Shown here in pieces: positions 1 through 7,936 of a stretch of 36,734 nt of DNA. The position numbers and the translations under genes are program-made. Position 1 is the first letter of the stretch; every line of letters begins with the position of its first letter. The stretch comes from Streptomyces hirsutus. Its GTDB lineage: Bacteria > Actinomycetota > Actinomycetes > Streptomycetales > Streptomycetaceae. The notes under the pieces are model-generated. The model was given only the letters and a program-made list of their open reading frames with translations, was not told the DNA's origin and ran no database searches. The stretch covers positions 1 to 36,734 of the forward strand of contig NZ_LIQT01000259.1 of assembly GCF_001418415.1 (NCBI RefSeq), given 5' to 3'.

Positions 1-96
1 ACCCTGGGGGGTCCGCCGCTGGCGGCGTGGGCGTCCGCGGCCGACCGGGGCGGGGAGGCCCGGGCGAGCGTGCCGGGCCAGCGCAGCGCGCCGTGA
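1..96 (+). pseudogene. 3' fragment of a second adpA-like reading frame
   Basis: Read on + in frame 1, positions 1-93 encode 31 residues ending SVPGQRSAP, with a TGA stop at 94-96. The ending is identical to the AdpA C-terminus encoded on the opposite strand. Compared with adpA, seven codons are missing in frame and several residues differ (for example Trp for Ser). The fragment is cut by the window start, so whether an intact convergent paralogue exists upstream cannot be seen. The preserved frame and stop are consistent with a paralogue, but they would also result from a fold-back copy. Confidence 0.5.
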
Positions 97-106
97 GGCG
101 GACCTG

Positions 107-165
107 AGACGAGCGTGAGGGGCGGGCGGGTCCGAACAGGACCCGCCCGCCCCTCACGCTCGTCT
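107..165. terminator. Bidirectional terminator hairpin after adpA
   Basis: The centre of the large palindrome lies between the two mirrored stop codons (94-96 and 176-178). Its innermost 27-bp GC-rich stem closes on the loop GAACA at 134-138. A stem of this length just after a stop codon is a typical Streptomyces intrinsic terminator even without a U-tract, and it probably ends the adpA transcript. Confidence 0.6.
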
Positions 166-175
166 CAGGTCCGCC

Positions 176-1456
176 TCACGGCGCGCTGCGCTGGCCCGGC
201 ACGCTCGCCCGGGCCTGGAGGTAGGCCTCGCGGGCCTCACGGCCCGGGTCGGCCGAGGACGCCGACGCCGCCAGCGGCGGACCGCCCAGGGTGCTCGCGG
301 CCGCCGCGCGCCGGGACTGGTGCGGTACCGGGCTGTCCGGATGCGGCGCGGCGGGTGCCTGGCCGGGATGGCCCGGGTGCCCGTGCTGGTGCGCCGGCCC
401 GGCCGGGAGGCCGTCGGAGCCCTGGTGCCGCTCCGCCTGGGGGCGCCGTGCGCGGTACGCGGCCCGGTAGGCGGCCGGGGACGAACCCAGCTGGCGCCGG
501 AAGTGGCCCCGCAGCGCGACCGGTGAGCGGAAGCCGCAGCGGCCCGCGACCTCGTCCACCGAGTAGTCCGACGTCTCCAGCAGGCGCTGTGCCTGCAGCA
601 CCCGCTGCGTGATCAGCCACTGCAGCGGCGCACTGCCGGTCAGCGAGCGGAAGCGGCGGTCGAACGTACGACGGCTCATGTACGCGCGTGCCGCCAGCGT
701 CTCCACGTCGAACTGTTCGTGGAGGTGCTCCAGGGCCCAGGCGACGACCTCGGCGAGCGGGTCGGCGCCGATCTCCTCGGGTAAAGACCTGTCCAGATAG
801 CGTTCCTGACCTCCCGTCCGGCGCGGCGGGACGACGAGCCGCCGGGCGAGTGCCCCCGCCGCTTCGTTGCCGTGATCCGTGCGCACGATGTGCAGGCACA
901 GGTCGATTCCGGCCGCCGTACCGGCGGAGGTCAGCACGTCGCCGTCGTCCACGAAGAGTTCCCGCGGATCGACGTGCACCGACGGATAGCGTTTCGCCAG
1001 CGTCGGCGCGTACATCCAGTGGGTCGTCGCCGGACGGCCGTCCAGCAGGCCGGCCGCCGCGAGCACGAAGGCGCCGGTGCACAGCCCGACGATGCGGGCG
1101 CCCTCCTCATGGGCCCGGCGCAGCGCTTCGAGCGCCTCGTCCGGTGGCGGCGAGGTGATCGAACGCCAGGCGGGCACGACAACGGTGCCCGCCCGTGCGA
1201 TCGCCTCCAGGCCGTGCGGCGCGGTGAGTTCGAGACCCCCCGTGGTCCGCAGGGGGCCCTCCTCACCCGCACTCACCAGCAGGCGGTAGCGCGGTACGCC
1301 GGCGTCCTGGCGGTCGATGCCGAACACCGACAACGGTATGGAACTCTCGAAGATGGGGCCGCCGCTGAACAGCAGCACCGCGACGATCTCCTTGCGGCGT
1401 CGCCCGGTGAGTTTCCGGGCCGCGATGTCCGGCGCGGCAGTGGAGTCGTGGCTCAT
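176..1456 (-). CDS. adpA: AdpA, AraC/DJ-1-type global developmental activator
   Basis: A 426-residue transcription factor that in Streptomyces switches on morphological differentiation and secondary metabolism. Residues about 20-190 form the DJ-1/PfpI-like (GATase1) dimerisation domain, with the segment GLCTGAFVLAAAGLLDG. Residues about 234-330 form the AraC DNA-binding domain with two helix-turn-helix motifs (MSRRTFDRRF; GFRSPVALRGHFRR). The C-terminal tail is Ala/Pro/His-rich and low complexity. The ATG at 1456 is chosen because a GAGGGGGG Shine-Dalgarno stretch precedes it and it matches the usual MSHDS start; an upstream in-frame start would add 84 unlikely residues. Codon 225 (784-782), in the linker between the domains, is TTA, the conserved position that makes adpA depend on bldA tRNA. 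In other streptomycetes ornA is expected downstream, but the inverted repeat lies there instead. Confidence 0.97.
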   Translation of the reverse strand: MSHDSTAAPDIAARKLTGRRRKEIVAVLLFSGGPIFESSIPLSVFGIDRQDAGVPRYRLLVSAGEEGPLRTTGGLELTAPHGLEAIARAGTVVVPAWRSITSPPPDEALEALRRAHEEGARIVGLCTGAFVLAAAGLLDGRPATTHWMYAPTLAKRYPSVHVDPRELFVDDGDVLTSAGTAAGIDLCLHIVRTDHGNEAAGALARRLVVPPRRTGGQERYLDRSLPEEIGADPLAEVVAWALEHLHEQFDVETLAARAYMSRRTFDRRFRSLTGSAPLQWLITQRVLQAQRLLETSDYSVDEVAGRCGFRSPVALRGHFRRQLGSSPAAYRAAYRARRPQAERHQGSDGLPAGPAHQHGHPGHPGQAPAAPHPDSPVPHQSRRAAAASTLGGPPLAASASSADPGREAREAYLQARASVPGQRSAP

Positions 1457-2320
1457 ACTGCTAAGCCCCCCTCGGTGGTCGCGGCTCCTCGGTTGTGTCG
1501 CACCTGCACGTTTCCCCTCGGTCCTGCACGAGTCCCCCGCCGTAAGACAGTCAAGATCGAATCTACTGCGTCCCGTCGTGCCCGGGTGGCCAGTTCGGCC
1601 CCCGGTGGATTGTCGACTTGGCAACTTGGCGTGAAGCATTCGATCACGAAGGGTTGCACTCGTGGGGCGCGCAGGGAAGTGCGCCTTGTCGTGGTGGCCA
1701 ATCCCCATAGGGTGCGCGGGGTCCCCCGAGGCCTTTCCGTGCAGGTCGAACGGGGGTTGGGGGGTGGTCGCACCAGGGGATGCACAGGTTGCGGAAGTTG
1801 GCTGAAAACATGCGGCCGCGTGCGCGGAAACCGGTCAGGCGACCGGTGTCTCTCCGCCGGGTCGCGGACCGGTCCGACAAGTCCGTCGCGGGGCCCTTTT
1901 CCGGCCGGGCGGGGAGGATGGGGCGGATCGGTGCGGCAAGTCGGCTCCGGGCCACTCCGGGGTCGGCCGGGGTCCGCTCCCGGAGCGGACGCGGCAGGTG
2001 CTTCGTACGGTGCGGCGCACGGGATCAACGCGCGAGCGGGGCGTCGGTCACTGCGCCCGCGGGCCGGCACCCCCGGCACGCCCCACTCTCGCGGCTGGGC
2101 CCGCCCTGTGCAAACCGCCTGTACAACGCAGCGACCATTGCGTGAGGGGCGTCCCCTCGGGCATGCTCCGGGATACCCGTCGGCCAGCGTGGACGGGGTC
2201 TGCGCGAAGGAGGCGTGCCGCCGTATCCTTGGGGGTATGGGGTTGGGAAGATGATTCCCGGACACAGCTCCGACGCAGCCTGTCGTCCCTCATAACAAGG
2301 ATCACAACGCCGAGACAGCC
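1457..2320. promoter_or_regulatory. Long divergent intergenic region adpA/USP
   Basis: 864 bp without a convincing gene. Long adpA upstream regions bearing several regulator sites are known in Streptomyces. On the minus strand a TAGATT hexamer at 1565-1560 could be a -10 element, giving a leader of roughly 100 nt; no good -35 accompanies it. Small symmetric elements are visible: ACCGGTC/GACCGGT (1830-1847), a 12-bp palindrome (1865-1876) and GAGGGG/CCCCTC (2144-2158). None could be assigned to a named regulator. Confidence 0.4.
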
Positions 2321-2863
2321 ATGGCCGGTCACGAATTCTTCGAACCCGCGGACCGCAAGCGACCCCTCGCCGACCCCACGACCGCCGAGCCGGTGGGGGC
2401 CGAGCCCCTGGGCGCGGCTCAGTCGCGCCAGCCGTGCGATCCGGCGTTCCGGCACGGCGTCGTCGTCGGCTTCGACGGTTCCACCTCCAGCGAGCGCGCC
2501 CTCGCGTACGCGATCGGCATGGCCCGGCGCTTCGGTTCCGCGCTGATCATCGTCCACGTCGCCAACCGGCTCCCGACCACGGTGTGGGCGGGCTGTGAGC
2601 CTCCGGTCTTCGTCGACGTCCCGGACCATCGCACCGAGGTCCTCGGTCTCGAACTGGCCTGCGCGGACTACCTCACCGAGGTGCCCTGGATCCTGGTCGA
2701 GCGCGGCGGCGACATCTGCCACGAACTCGAGGAGGTCGGCCGGGAGTACGAGGCCGACGCGATCGTCGTCGGCTCCACCCACGGTCTCGTCGGCCGTCTT
2801 TTCGGCTCCGTCGCGGGCCGGCTCGCCAAGCGGGCCCAGCGCCCGGTCGTGGTCATTCCCTGA
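2321..2863 (+). CDS. Universal stress protein (UspA family)
   Basis: A 180-residue single-domain USP. After an about 40-residue Pro/Ala-rich N-terminal extension, the fold begins with GVVVGFDGSTSSERAL (the N-terminal strand and Asp/Ser nucleotide-binding region). It ends with ADAIVVGSTHGLVGRLFGSV followed by RPVVVIP, corresponding to the glycine-rich ATP-binding loop and final strand; the loop spacing is slightly different from the canonical G-2x-G-9x-G(S/T). Such cytosolic proteins are usually stress- or dormancy-induced. The ATG at 2321 is preceded only by a weak GAGAC. It is divergent from adpA and convergent with glmS, with a strong hairpin between. The specific function is not predictable. 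Confidence 0.9.
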   Translation: MAGHEFFEPADRKRPLADPTTAEPVGAEPLGAAQSRQPCDPAFRHGVVVGFDGSTSSERALAYAIGMARRFGSALIIVHVANRLPTTVWAGCEPPVFVDVPDHRTEVLGLELACADYLTEVPWILVERGGDICHELEEVGREYEADAIVVGSTHGLVGRLFGSVAGRLAKRAQRPVVVIP

Positions 2864-2920
2864 CGCGTCGGCCGGTGACCACCGGCCGGCACCGGGCGTC
2901 GGCCGGCCGGGGTCGGTGTG

Positions 2921-2965
2921 CACCCGCGTGGGCGGGGCGGGGTGCCCGCCCCGCCCACGCGGGTG
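2921..2965. terminator. Bidirectional terminator USP/glmS
   Basis: A perfect 21-bp stem (2921-2941 with 2945-2965) and a 3-nt loop, GC-rich, midway between the convergent stop codons at 2863 and 3003. Confidence 0.85.
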
Positions 2966-3002
2966 TCCGGATGCCTTCAGGGGCGAGTGCCGCCTGCCCG
3001 AC

Positions 3003-4820
3003 CTACTCGACGGTGACCGACTTGGCGAGGTTGCGGGGCTTGTCGATGTCCCGGCCCAGGGCCAACGCCGTGTGGTAGGCGAGGAGTTGGAGCGGGATTC
3101 CCATGAGGATGGGGTCCAGCTCGTTCTCGTTCTTCGGGACGACGATCGTGTGGTCGGCCTTCTCCTGCTCCTGGTGGGCGACGGCCATGATCGGGCCGCT
3201 GCGGGCCTTGATCTCCTCCAGCGCCGCGCGGTTCTTCTCCAGCAGCTCGTCGTCGGGGACGATCGCGACCGTGGGCAGCGCGGGCTCGATCAGGGCCAGC
3301 GGGCCGTGCTTGAGCTCGGACGCGGGGTAGGCCTCCGCGTGGATGTAGGAGACCTCCTTCAGCTTCAGCGACGCCTCGCGGGCCACCGGGTAGCCCCGGA
3401 CGCGGCCGATGAAGAGCATCGAGCGGGCCTCGGCGTACTGCAGGGCCAGCTTCCTGATCTCCTCCTCCTGCTCCAGGATCTCGGCGATCTGCCCCGGGAG
3501 CCGGCGCAGCCCCTCGATGATCCGCTTGCCGTCGCTCACGGACAGGTCGCGGGTGCGGCCCAGGTGCAGGGCGAGGAGGGCGAAGGCGACCGTGGTGTTG
3601 GTGAAGCACTTGGTGGACACCACGCACACCTCGGGCCCGGCGTGCACGTACATGCCGCCGTCCGCCTCGCGGGCGATCGCCGAACCGACGACGTTCACCA
3701 CGCCCAGCACCCGGGCGCCCTTGCGCTTCAGCTCCTGCACCGCCGCCAGCACGTCGTAGGTCTCACCGGACTGGGACACCGCGACGTACAGCGTGTCGGG
3801 GTCGACGACCGCGTTGCGGTAGCGGAACTCGGAGGCCGGCTCGGCGTCGGCGGGGATGCGGGCCAGCTCCTCGATCATCTGGGCGCCGATCATGCCCGCG
3901 TGGTACGAGGTGCCGCAGCCGAGGATCTTCACCCGGCGGATCTGGCGGGCCTCCCGCGCGTCCAGGTTCAGGCCGCCGAGGCGCACGGTGGAGAACCGGT
4001 CGTCGATCCGGCCCCGCAGCACCCGGTCCACGGCCTCGGCCTGCTCGTGGATCTCCTTGTGCATGTACGTGTCGTGGCCGCCCATGTCGTACGAGGCCGC
4101 CTCCCACTCCACGGTGGTCGGCTCGGCCGTCGTACGGGTGCCCTCGGTGGTGTAGGTACGGAAGTCGTCGGCCTTGAGGGTGGCCATCTCGCCGTCGTCG
4201 AGGGTGACGATCTGCCGGGTGTGGGTGACCAGGGCGGCTATGTCCGAGGCGACGAACATCTCCTTCTCGCCGATGCCGAGCACCACGGGCGAGCCGTTGC
4301 GGGCCACCACGATGCGGTCGGGGAAGTCGGCGTGCAGCACGGCGATGCCGTAGGTGCCCTCGATGATCCGCACCGTCTCGCGGACCTTGTCCTCCAGCTT
4401 CTCGGCCTGCGAGCGGGCGATCAGGTGGGTGAGGACCTCGGTGTCCGTCTCGGAGAGGAACTCGACGCCGTCCGCCTCCAGCTTGCGGCGCAGCTCACCG
4501 GCGTTGTCGATGATGCCGTTGTGGACGACGGCGACCTTGCCCTCGGCGTCCAGGTGCGGGTGCGCGTTCACGTCGGAGGGGGCGCCGTGGGTGGCCCAGC
4601 GGGTGTGGGCGATGCCCGTGGTGCCCTTGAAGCGCGCCGGGACCTTCGCCTCCAGGTCGCGCACCCGGCCCTTGGCCTTGACCGTCCGCAGACCGGCCGC
4701 CTTCGGCGACGTGACGGCGATGCCCGCCGAGTCGTAGCCCCGGTACTCCAGGCGCTGCAGGCCCTCGAGCAGCAGAGGGGCGACCTCACGCCTGCCGATG
4801 TATCCGACGATTCCGCACAT
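3003..4820 (-). CDS. glmS: Glutamine--fructose-6-phosphate aminotransferase (isomerizing)
   Basis: 605 residues, the standard GlmS length. It makes glucosamine-6-phosphate from fructose-6-phosphate and glutamine, the first step to UDP-GlcNAc and cell wall. The start MCGIVGYIG places the catalytic Cys immediately after Met, as required for the N-terminal Ntn glutaminase. Other glutaminase motifs are HTRWATHG and HNGIIDN. Two SIS sugar-isomerase domains follow (about 285-420 and 450-590), with CGTSYHAG and SQSGETYD. The C-terminus KSVTVE is family-typical. An AGGAAA ribosome site lies upstream of the ATG. A small conserved gene ends 13 nt upstream, so the two are probably co-transcribed. The nearby GH20 hexosaminidase supplies amino sugar to the same pool. 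Confidence 0.98.
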   Translation of the reverse strand: MCGIVGYIGRREVAPLLLEGLQRLEYRGYDSAGIAVTSPKAAGLRTVKAKGRVRDLEAKVPARFKGTTGIAHTRWATHGAPSDVNAHPHLDAEGKVAVVHNGIIDNAGELRRKLEADGVEFLSETDTEVLTHLIARSQAEKLEDKVRETVRIIEGTYGIAVLHADFPDRIVVARNGSPVVLGIGEKEMFVASDIAALVTHTRQIVTLDDGEMATLKADDFRTYTTEGTRTTAEPTTVEWEAASYDMGGHDTYMHKEIHEQAEAVDRVLRGRIDDRFSTVRLGGLNLDAREARQIRRVKILGCGTSYHAGMIGAQMIEELARIPADAEPASEFRYRNAVVDPDTLYVAVSQSGETYDVLAAVQELKRKGARVLGVVNVVGSAIAREADGGMYVHAGPEVCVVSTKCFTNTTVAFALLALHLGRTRDLSVSDGKRIIEGLRRLPGQIAEILEQEEEIRKLALQYAEARSMLFIGRVRGYPVAREASLKLKEVSYIHAEAYPASELKHGPLALIEPALPTVAIVPDDELLEKNRAALEEIKARSGPIMAVAHQEQEKADHTIVVPKNENELDPILMGIPLQLLAYHTALALGRDIDKPRNLAKSVTVE

Positions 4821-4833
4821 ATGTGGTGGTTTC

Positions 4834-5091
4834 CTAGCCGTAGACGATGCGCCGCAGCTGCCGGAGCGAGAGCTCGGGCGGGGCCACGGTGCGGTATCTG
4901 AGGTCCGCCTCGATCCGTTCGAAGATCGTCGCGTTCACCAGGCCCTGGGCCTGGAGCTCGCGGTGGCGGCGACGGACGAAGTCCTCGGTCGTCTCGTCGA
5001 AGTAGGCGAGCACGTCCTGGATCACACGCAGCGCCTCGCCCCGGCTGAGGGGCGAGGACCGCGCCAGATGATCAACAAGTTCGTCGTGCAC
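4834..5091 (-). CDS. Small conserved protein upstream of glmS, function unknown
   Basis: An 85-residue, largely helical, charged soluble protein (MHDELVDHLARS... to the end LSLRQLRRIVYG) with no signal peptide or membrane segment. The GTG start at 5091 has an AGGAT site. It ends 13 nt before glmS, which suggests translational or at least transcriptional coupling and possibly a role in amino-sugar supply, but no motif supports a function. Codon use is typical of the neighbours, so it is a real gene rather than a chance frame. Confidence 0.8.
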   Translation of the reverse strand: MHDELVDHLARSSPLSRGEALRVIQDVLAYFDETTEDFVRRRHRELQAQGLVNATIFERIEADLRYRTVAPPELSLRQLRRIVYG

Positions 5092-5129
5092 TCGACGATC
5101 CTGGGGTAAGGGAGGGGTTCACGCAAGAA

Positions 5130-5151
5130 TCCTGCCCGATTTCGGGCAGGA
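5130..5151 (-). terminator. Hairpin downstream of the DUF4429 gene
   Basis: A perfect 10-bp stem, TCCTGCCCGA (5130-5139) with its complement (5142-5151), and a TT loop. It lies between the DUF4429 stop (5225) and the start of the small gene (5091), separating the two minus-strand units. Confidence 0.65.
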
Positions 5152-5224
5152 GTGCGAGGGTGTGGAGGTGTGAAGGCCGCCAGACGGGTGTGCGGCCGGG
5201 TGGGCGGTCGGGTGCCCGGTCGGT

Positions 5225-6115
5225 CTACATGCGTTTCAGGACCGCCTGCTTGGCCTGGGTGAACTCCTCGTCCGTCAGGATCCCGGCGCGGTGCAGTTCG
5301 CCCAGCTCGCGCAGCCGGCGCAGCAGCGCGTCGTGGTCGTCCTCGCGGGCGGGGGCGGCGCCCGCGCCCGGGGCCCCCGGCAGGGCCGGGGGTTCGCTCC
5401 CGGCGAGGGCCGAGGCGGCGGGATGGGGCAGACGGGCCTGGACGGCGGCGGCGACGAGCGCCATCAGGGGATCCTTCTTGAAACCCCACAGCTCCACCGC
5501 GTTGGGGTCGTACTTCGCCGGGGTCTTGGCGGGCGCGTGGCGCACGACGAAACGCAGATGGCCGTTCTCCAGCCCGGCCGACGGCTGCCACTCCACGGCG
5601 GTGATCTCGGCCAGCGCGAGGACGCGGGTGCCGGCGGCGGACTTGGAGTCCTCCGTCTTCCAGTTCCACTCCAGGCGGATCTGCTCCCCGTCGAAGCTCG
5701 CCGAACCGTCCCCGGCGGCGACCGACAGCGGCACGGACGGGCCGGGCAGCAGATACGCGGAGACCGGGTCGGAGGGTATCCGGTCCAGCAGCAGGGCGTT
5801 GCGGACCTCGTCCGTGAAGTACTCGGCGACGCCGTACCGGTCGGACTCCACGATCAGCTGGTACGGGTCGTGCGGCTCGGTGAGCCGGCCGCCGGCCGCC
5901 TGGAGCAGCGGGTCGGCGCCCTCGCGCAGCCTCAGCCTGAGCCGCCCCGTCTTGCGGCCCTGCTCGAACGAGACGCCCGCCAACGCCTTCAGGGGGACCG
6001 TCAGCTCGCCCAGCGTCCGGCGGAGCAGCCCGACGCTCTTGTCCCGGCCGGGCGTCAGCCGCAGGGTGTCCCCGTCGAAGACCCAGGTGCCGTCCTTCTG
6101 GATGATTTCCGCCAT
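5225..6115 (-). CDS. DUF4429 and SHOCT domain protein
   Basis: 296 residues, cytosolic. Two beta-rich repeats resembling tandem DUF4429 domains are visible: residues 1-120 begin IIQKDGTWVFDGDTLRLTP, and about 135-230 contain ASFDGEQIRLEWNW and LRFVVRH. A Pro/Ala linker leads to a C-terminal SHOCT motif (LRELGELHRAGILTDEEFTQAK), a short oligomerisation domain common in actinobacteria. The biochemical role is unknown. The ATG at 6115 has no clear Shine-Dalgarno sequence, so a short or leaderless transcript is possible. The gene is divergent from the GH20 gene across about 98 bp. Confidence 0.88.
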   Translation of the reverse strand: MAEIIQKDGTWVFDGDTLRLTPGRDKSVGLLRRTLGELTVPLKALAGVSFEQGRKTGRLRLRLREGADPLLQAAGGRLTEPHDPYQLIVESDRYGVAEYFTDEVRNALLLDRIPSDPVSAYLLPGPSVPLSVAAGDGSASFDGEQIRLEWNWKTEDSKSAAGTRVLALAEITAVEWQPSAGLENGHLRFVVRHAPAKTPAKYDPNAVELWGFKKDPLMALVAAAVQARLPHPAASALAGSEPPALPGAPGAGAAPAREDDHDALLRRLRELGELHRAGILTDEEFTQAKQAVLKRM

Positions 6116-6145
6116 GGGGTGATTGTTTCACCGGATCTGCGGGAG

Positions 6146-6161
6146 AGTGGTCTGTACCTTG
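6146..6161 (+). promoter_or_regulatory. Putative DasR operator (dre-like)
   Basis: AGTGGTCTGTACCTTG matches the remembered dre consensus A(C/G)TGGTCTAGACCA(C/G)T perfectly in the left half and has the central ACC of the right half. It lies about 53-68 bp upstream of the chosen GH20 start and about 31 bp upstream of the DUF4429 start. In S. coelicolor the orthologous hexosaminidase gene is a known DasR target, which supports the call; the right half is degenerate. Confidence 0.55.
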
Positions 6162-6213
6162 TCGGTTCCCTTGTGGAGCCGTGGAGTTGAGAGCTGACGA
6201 GATGGGAGCGCGT

Positions 6214-7869
6214 GTGAGACGGCAACGACGGCACCACGGAACGACTCCCCGTACGACCCGGCTGCTCGGGTCCCTGCTGCTGGTCATGGCGGCCGGGGCC
6301 ACCACCATGGGCGCGGCCCCGGGCGACCGGGGCGAGGCGGCACCGGCCCCGCTCGACCGGGTGATCCCGGCCCCCGCCTCGGTGGAACCGGGCGGATCCC
6401 CGTACCGCATCACCGAACGCACCCGGATCCGGGTCGGTGACTCCCGCGCGGCGCGCGAGGCCGGCGACTACCTCGCGGACGTGCTGCGCCCCTCCACCGG
6501 CTACCGCCTGCCGGTCACCGGCGACGGCGGGGGCGGCACCGGCAAGGACGGAGGCGGAGGCGACATCAGGCTCCGGCTGGTGAAGAGCCCGCACGGCGGG
6601 GCCGGCGGCGCGGAGGGCTACCGCCTCGACAGCGGACGCTCGGGCCTCACCATCACCGCCGCCCGGCCCGCCGGTCTCTTCCACGGTGTGCAGACCCTGC
6701 GCCAGCTCCTCCCGGCCGCCATCGAGAAGGACTCCGTGCAGCCCGGCCCGTGGCTGGTCGCCGGCGGCACGATCGAGGACGCCCCGCGCTACGGATGGCG
6801 CGGCGCCATGCTGGACGTCTCCCGGCACTTCTTCACCGTCGGCCAGGTCGAGCGGTACATCGACCAGCTCGCCCTCTACAAGATCAACAAACTGCATCTG
6901 CACCTCAGCGACGACCAGGGCTGGCGCATCGCCGTCGACTCGTGGCCGCGGCTGACGACGTACGGCGGCTCCACCGAGGTCGGGGGCGGCCCCGGGGGCT
7001 TCTACACCAAGGCCGACTACTGGCGGATCGTCCGGTACGCGGCCTCCCGCCATCTGGAGGTCGTCCCCGAGATCGACATGCCGGGCCACACCAACGCGGC
7101 CCTCGCCTCCTACGCCGAGCTGAACTGCGACGGCGTGGCGCCCCCGCTCTACACCGGCACCGCGGTCGGCTTCAGCTCGCTGTGCGTCGGCAAGGAGATC
7201 ACCTACGACTTCGTGGACGACGTCGTGCGCGAGCTGGCCGCGCTCACCCCGGGCCGCTATCTGCACATCGGCGGCGACGAGGCGCACTCCACGCCCCACG
7301 ACGACTTCGTGACGTTCATGAAGCGGGTGCAGCCGATCGTCGCACGGTACGGCAAGACGGTCATCGGCTGGCACCAGCTCACCGGCGCCGATCCGGCGAA
7401 GGGGGCGCTCGCCCAGTACTGGGGCCTGGACGGCACCGGCCCGGCGGAGAAGGAGCGGGTCGCCGAGGCGGCCCGCAACGGCACCGGGCTGATCCTCTCC
7501 CCGGCCGACCGCGCCTACCTGGACATGAAGTACGACGCGAACACCCCGCTCGGCCTGTCCTGGGCGGGCCACGTCGACGTACGCCGCTCCTACGACTGGG
7601 ACCCGGACGCCCATCTGCCCGGCGTGCCCGCCTCGGCGGTGCGCGGGGTCGAGGCGCCGCTGTGGACCGAGACCCTCGAGAACTCCGGCCACCTCGAGTA
7701 CATGGCCTTCCCGAGGCTGCCCGGCATCGCCGAACTGGGCTGGTCCCCGGCGGCCACGCACGACTGGGACGGCTACCGGTCCCGGCTCGCGGCCCAGGCC
7801 CCCCGCTGGGACGCGCTCGGCATGGACTACTACCGCTCCCCGCAGGTGCCCTGGCCCGCGGGGGGATGA
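6214..7869 (+). CDS. Secreted GH20 beta-N-acetylhexosaminidase (chitobiase)
   Basis: 551 residues from the GTG at 6214, which has GGGAG 5 nt upstream; an ATG at 6202 is an alternative. The N-terminus has a basic stretch (RRQRRHHG), a hydrophobic helix (LLGSLLLVMAAGATTMGAA) and an Ala-rich cleavage region, i.e. a Sec signal peptide. A GH20b domain (about 45-180) precedes the TIM barrel, whose motifs are HLHLSDDQGWRI, EIDMPGHTNAAL and HIGGDEAHS. Asp355-Glu356 is the catalytic pair for substrate-assisted hydrolysis of chitobiose and other GlcNAc-beta-linked ends. The released GlcNAc would feed the pathway that also contains glmS. The dre-like site upstream suggests repression by DasR until glucosamine-6-phosphate accumulates. 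Confidence 0.95.
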   Translation: MRRQRRHHGTTPRTTRLLGSLLLVMAAGATTMGAAPGDRGEAAPAPLDRVIPAPASVEPGGSPYRITERTRIRVGDSRAAREAGDYLADVLRPSTGYRLPVTGDGGGGTGKDGGGGDIRLRLVKSPHGGAGGAEGYRLDSGRSGLTITAARPAGLFHGVQTLRQLLPAAIEKDSVQPGPWLVAGGTIEDAPRYGWRGAMLDVSRHFFTVGQVERYIDQLALYKINKLHLHLSDDQGWRIAVDSWPRLTTYGGSTEVGGGPGGFYTKADYWRIVRYAASRHLEVVPEIDMPGHTNAALASYAELNCDGVAPPLYTGTAVGFSSLCVGKEITYDFVDDVVRELAALTPGRYLHIGGDEAHSTPHDDFVTFMKRVQPIVARYGKTVIGWHQLTGADPAKGALAQYWGLDGTGPAEKERVAEAARNGTGLILSPADRAYLDMKYDANTPLGLSWAGHVDVRRSYDWDPDAHLPGVPASAVRGVEAPLWTETLENSGHLEYMAFPRLPGIAELGWSPAATHDWDGYRSRLAAQAPRWDALGMDYYRSPQVPWPAGG

Positions 7870-7887
7870 GCCGCTGACCGGACGAGC

Positions 7888-7926
7888 GACGGGCACCCCC
7901 CAGGACCGTACTGCGGGGTGCCCGTC
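7888..7926. terminator. Bidirectional terminator GH20/desD
   Basis: A 12-bp perfect stem (7888-7899 with 7915-7926) and a 15-nt loop between the convergent stops of the GH20 gene (7869) and desD (7937). Confidence 0.8.
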
Positions 7927-7936
7927 CGTTCGGAGG

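Larger units (their letters stand above)
1..292. repeat. Large inverted repeat mirroring the adpA 3' end
   Basis: Position x pairs with position 272-x. The arms 56-133 and 139-216 are perfectly complementary (78 bp) around a 5-nt loop at 134-138. Homology continues outward as 1-55 against 217-292, with six substitutions and one 21-nt length difference. The right arm is the 3' end and trailer of adpA; the left arm is the same sequence inverted. All six substitutions have G in the left copy (read on +) where adpA has C or T. The 21-nt gap lies between two GCCCG microhomologies. This is either a true inverted duplication or a fold-back artefact at a sequence end; the sequence alone does not decide. 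Confidence 0.9.

Noticed and set aside
1..292. Chromosome-end (telomere) palindromes
   Set aside because: Streptomyces telomeres show several short palindromes near a free end; here a single long palindrome copies coding sequence of a central-chromosome gene.
2595..4901. Very long plus-strand open frame opposite glmS
   Set aside because: Low-complexity Val/Gly/Leu/His-rich translation typical of antisense shadow frames in high-GC DNA; glmS explains the region.
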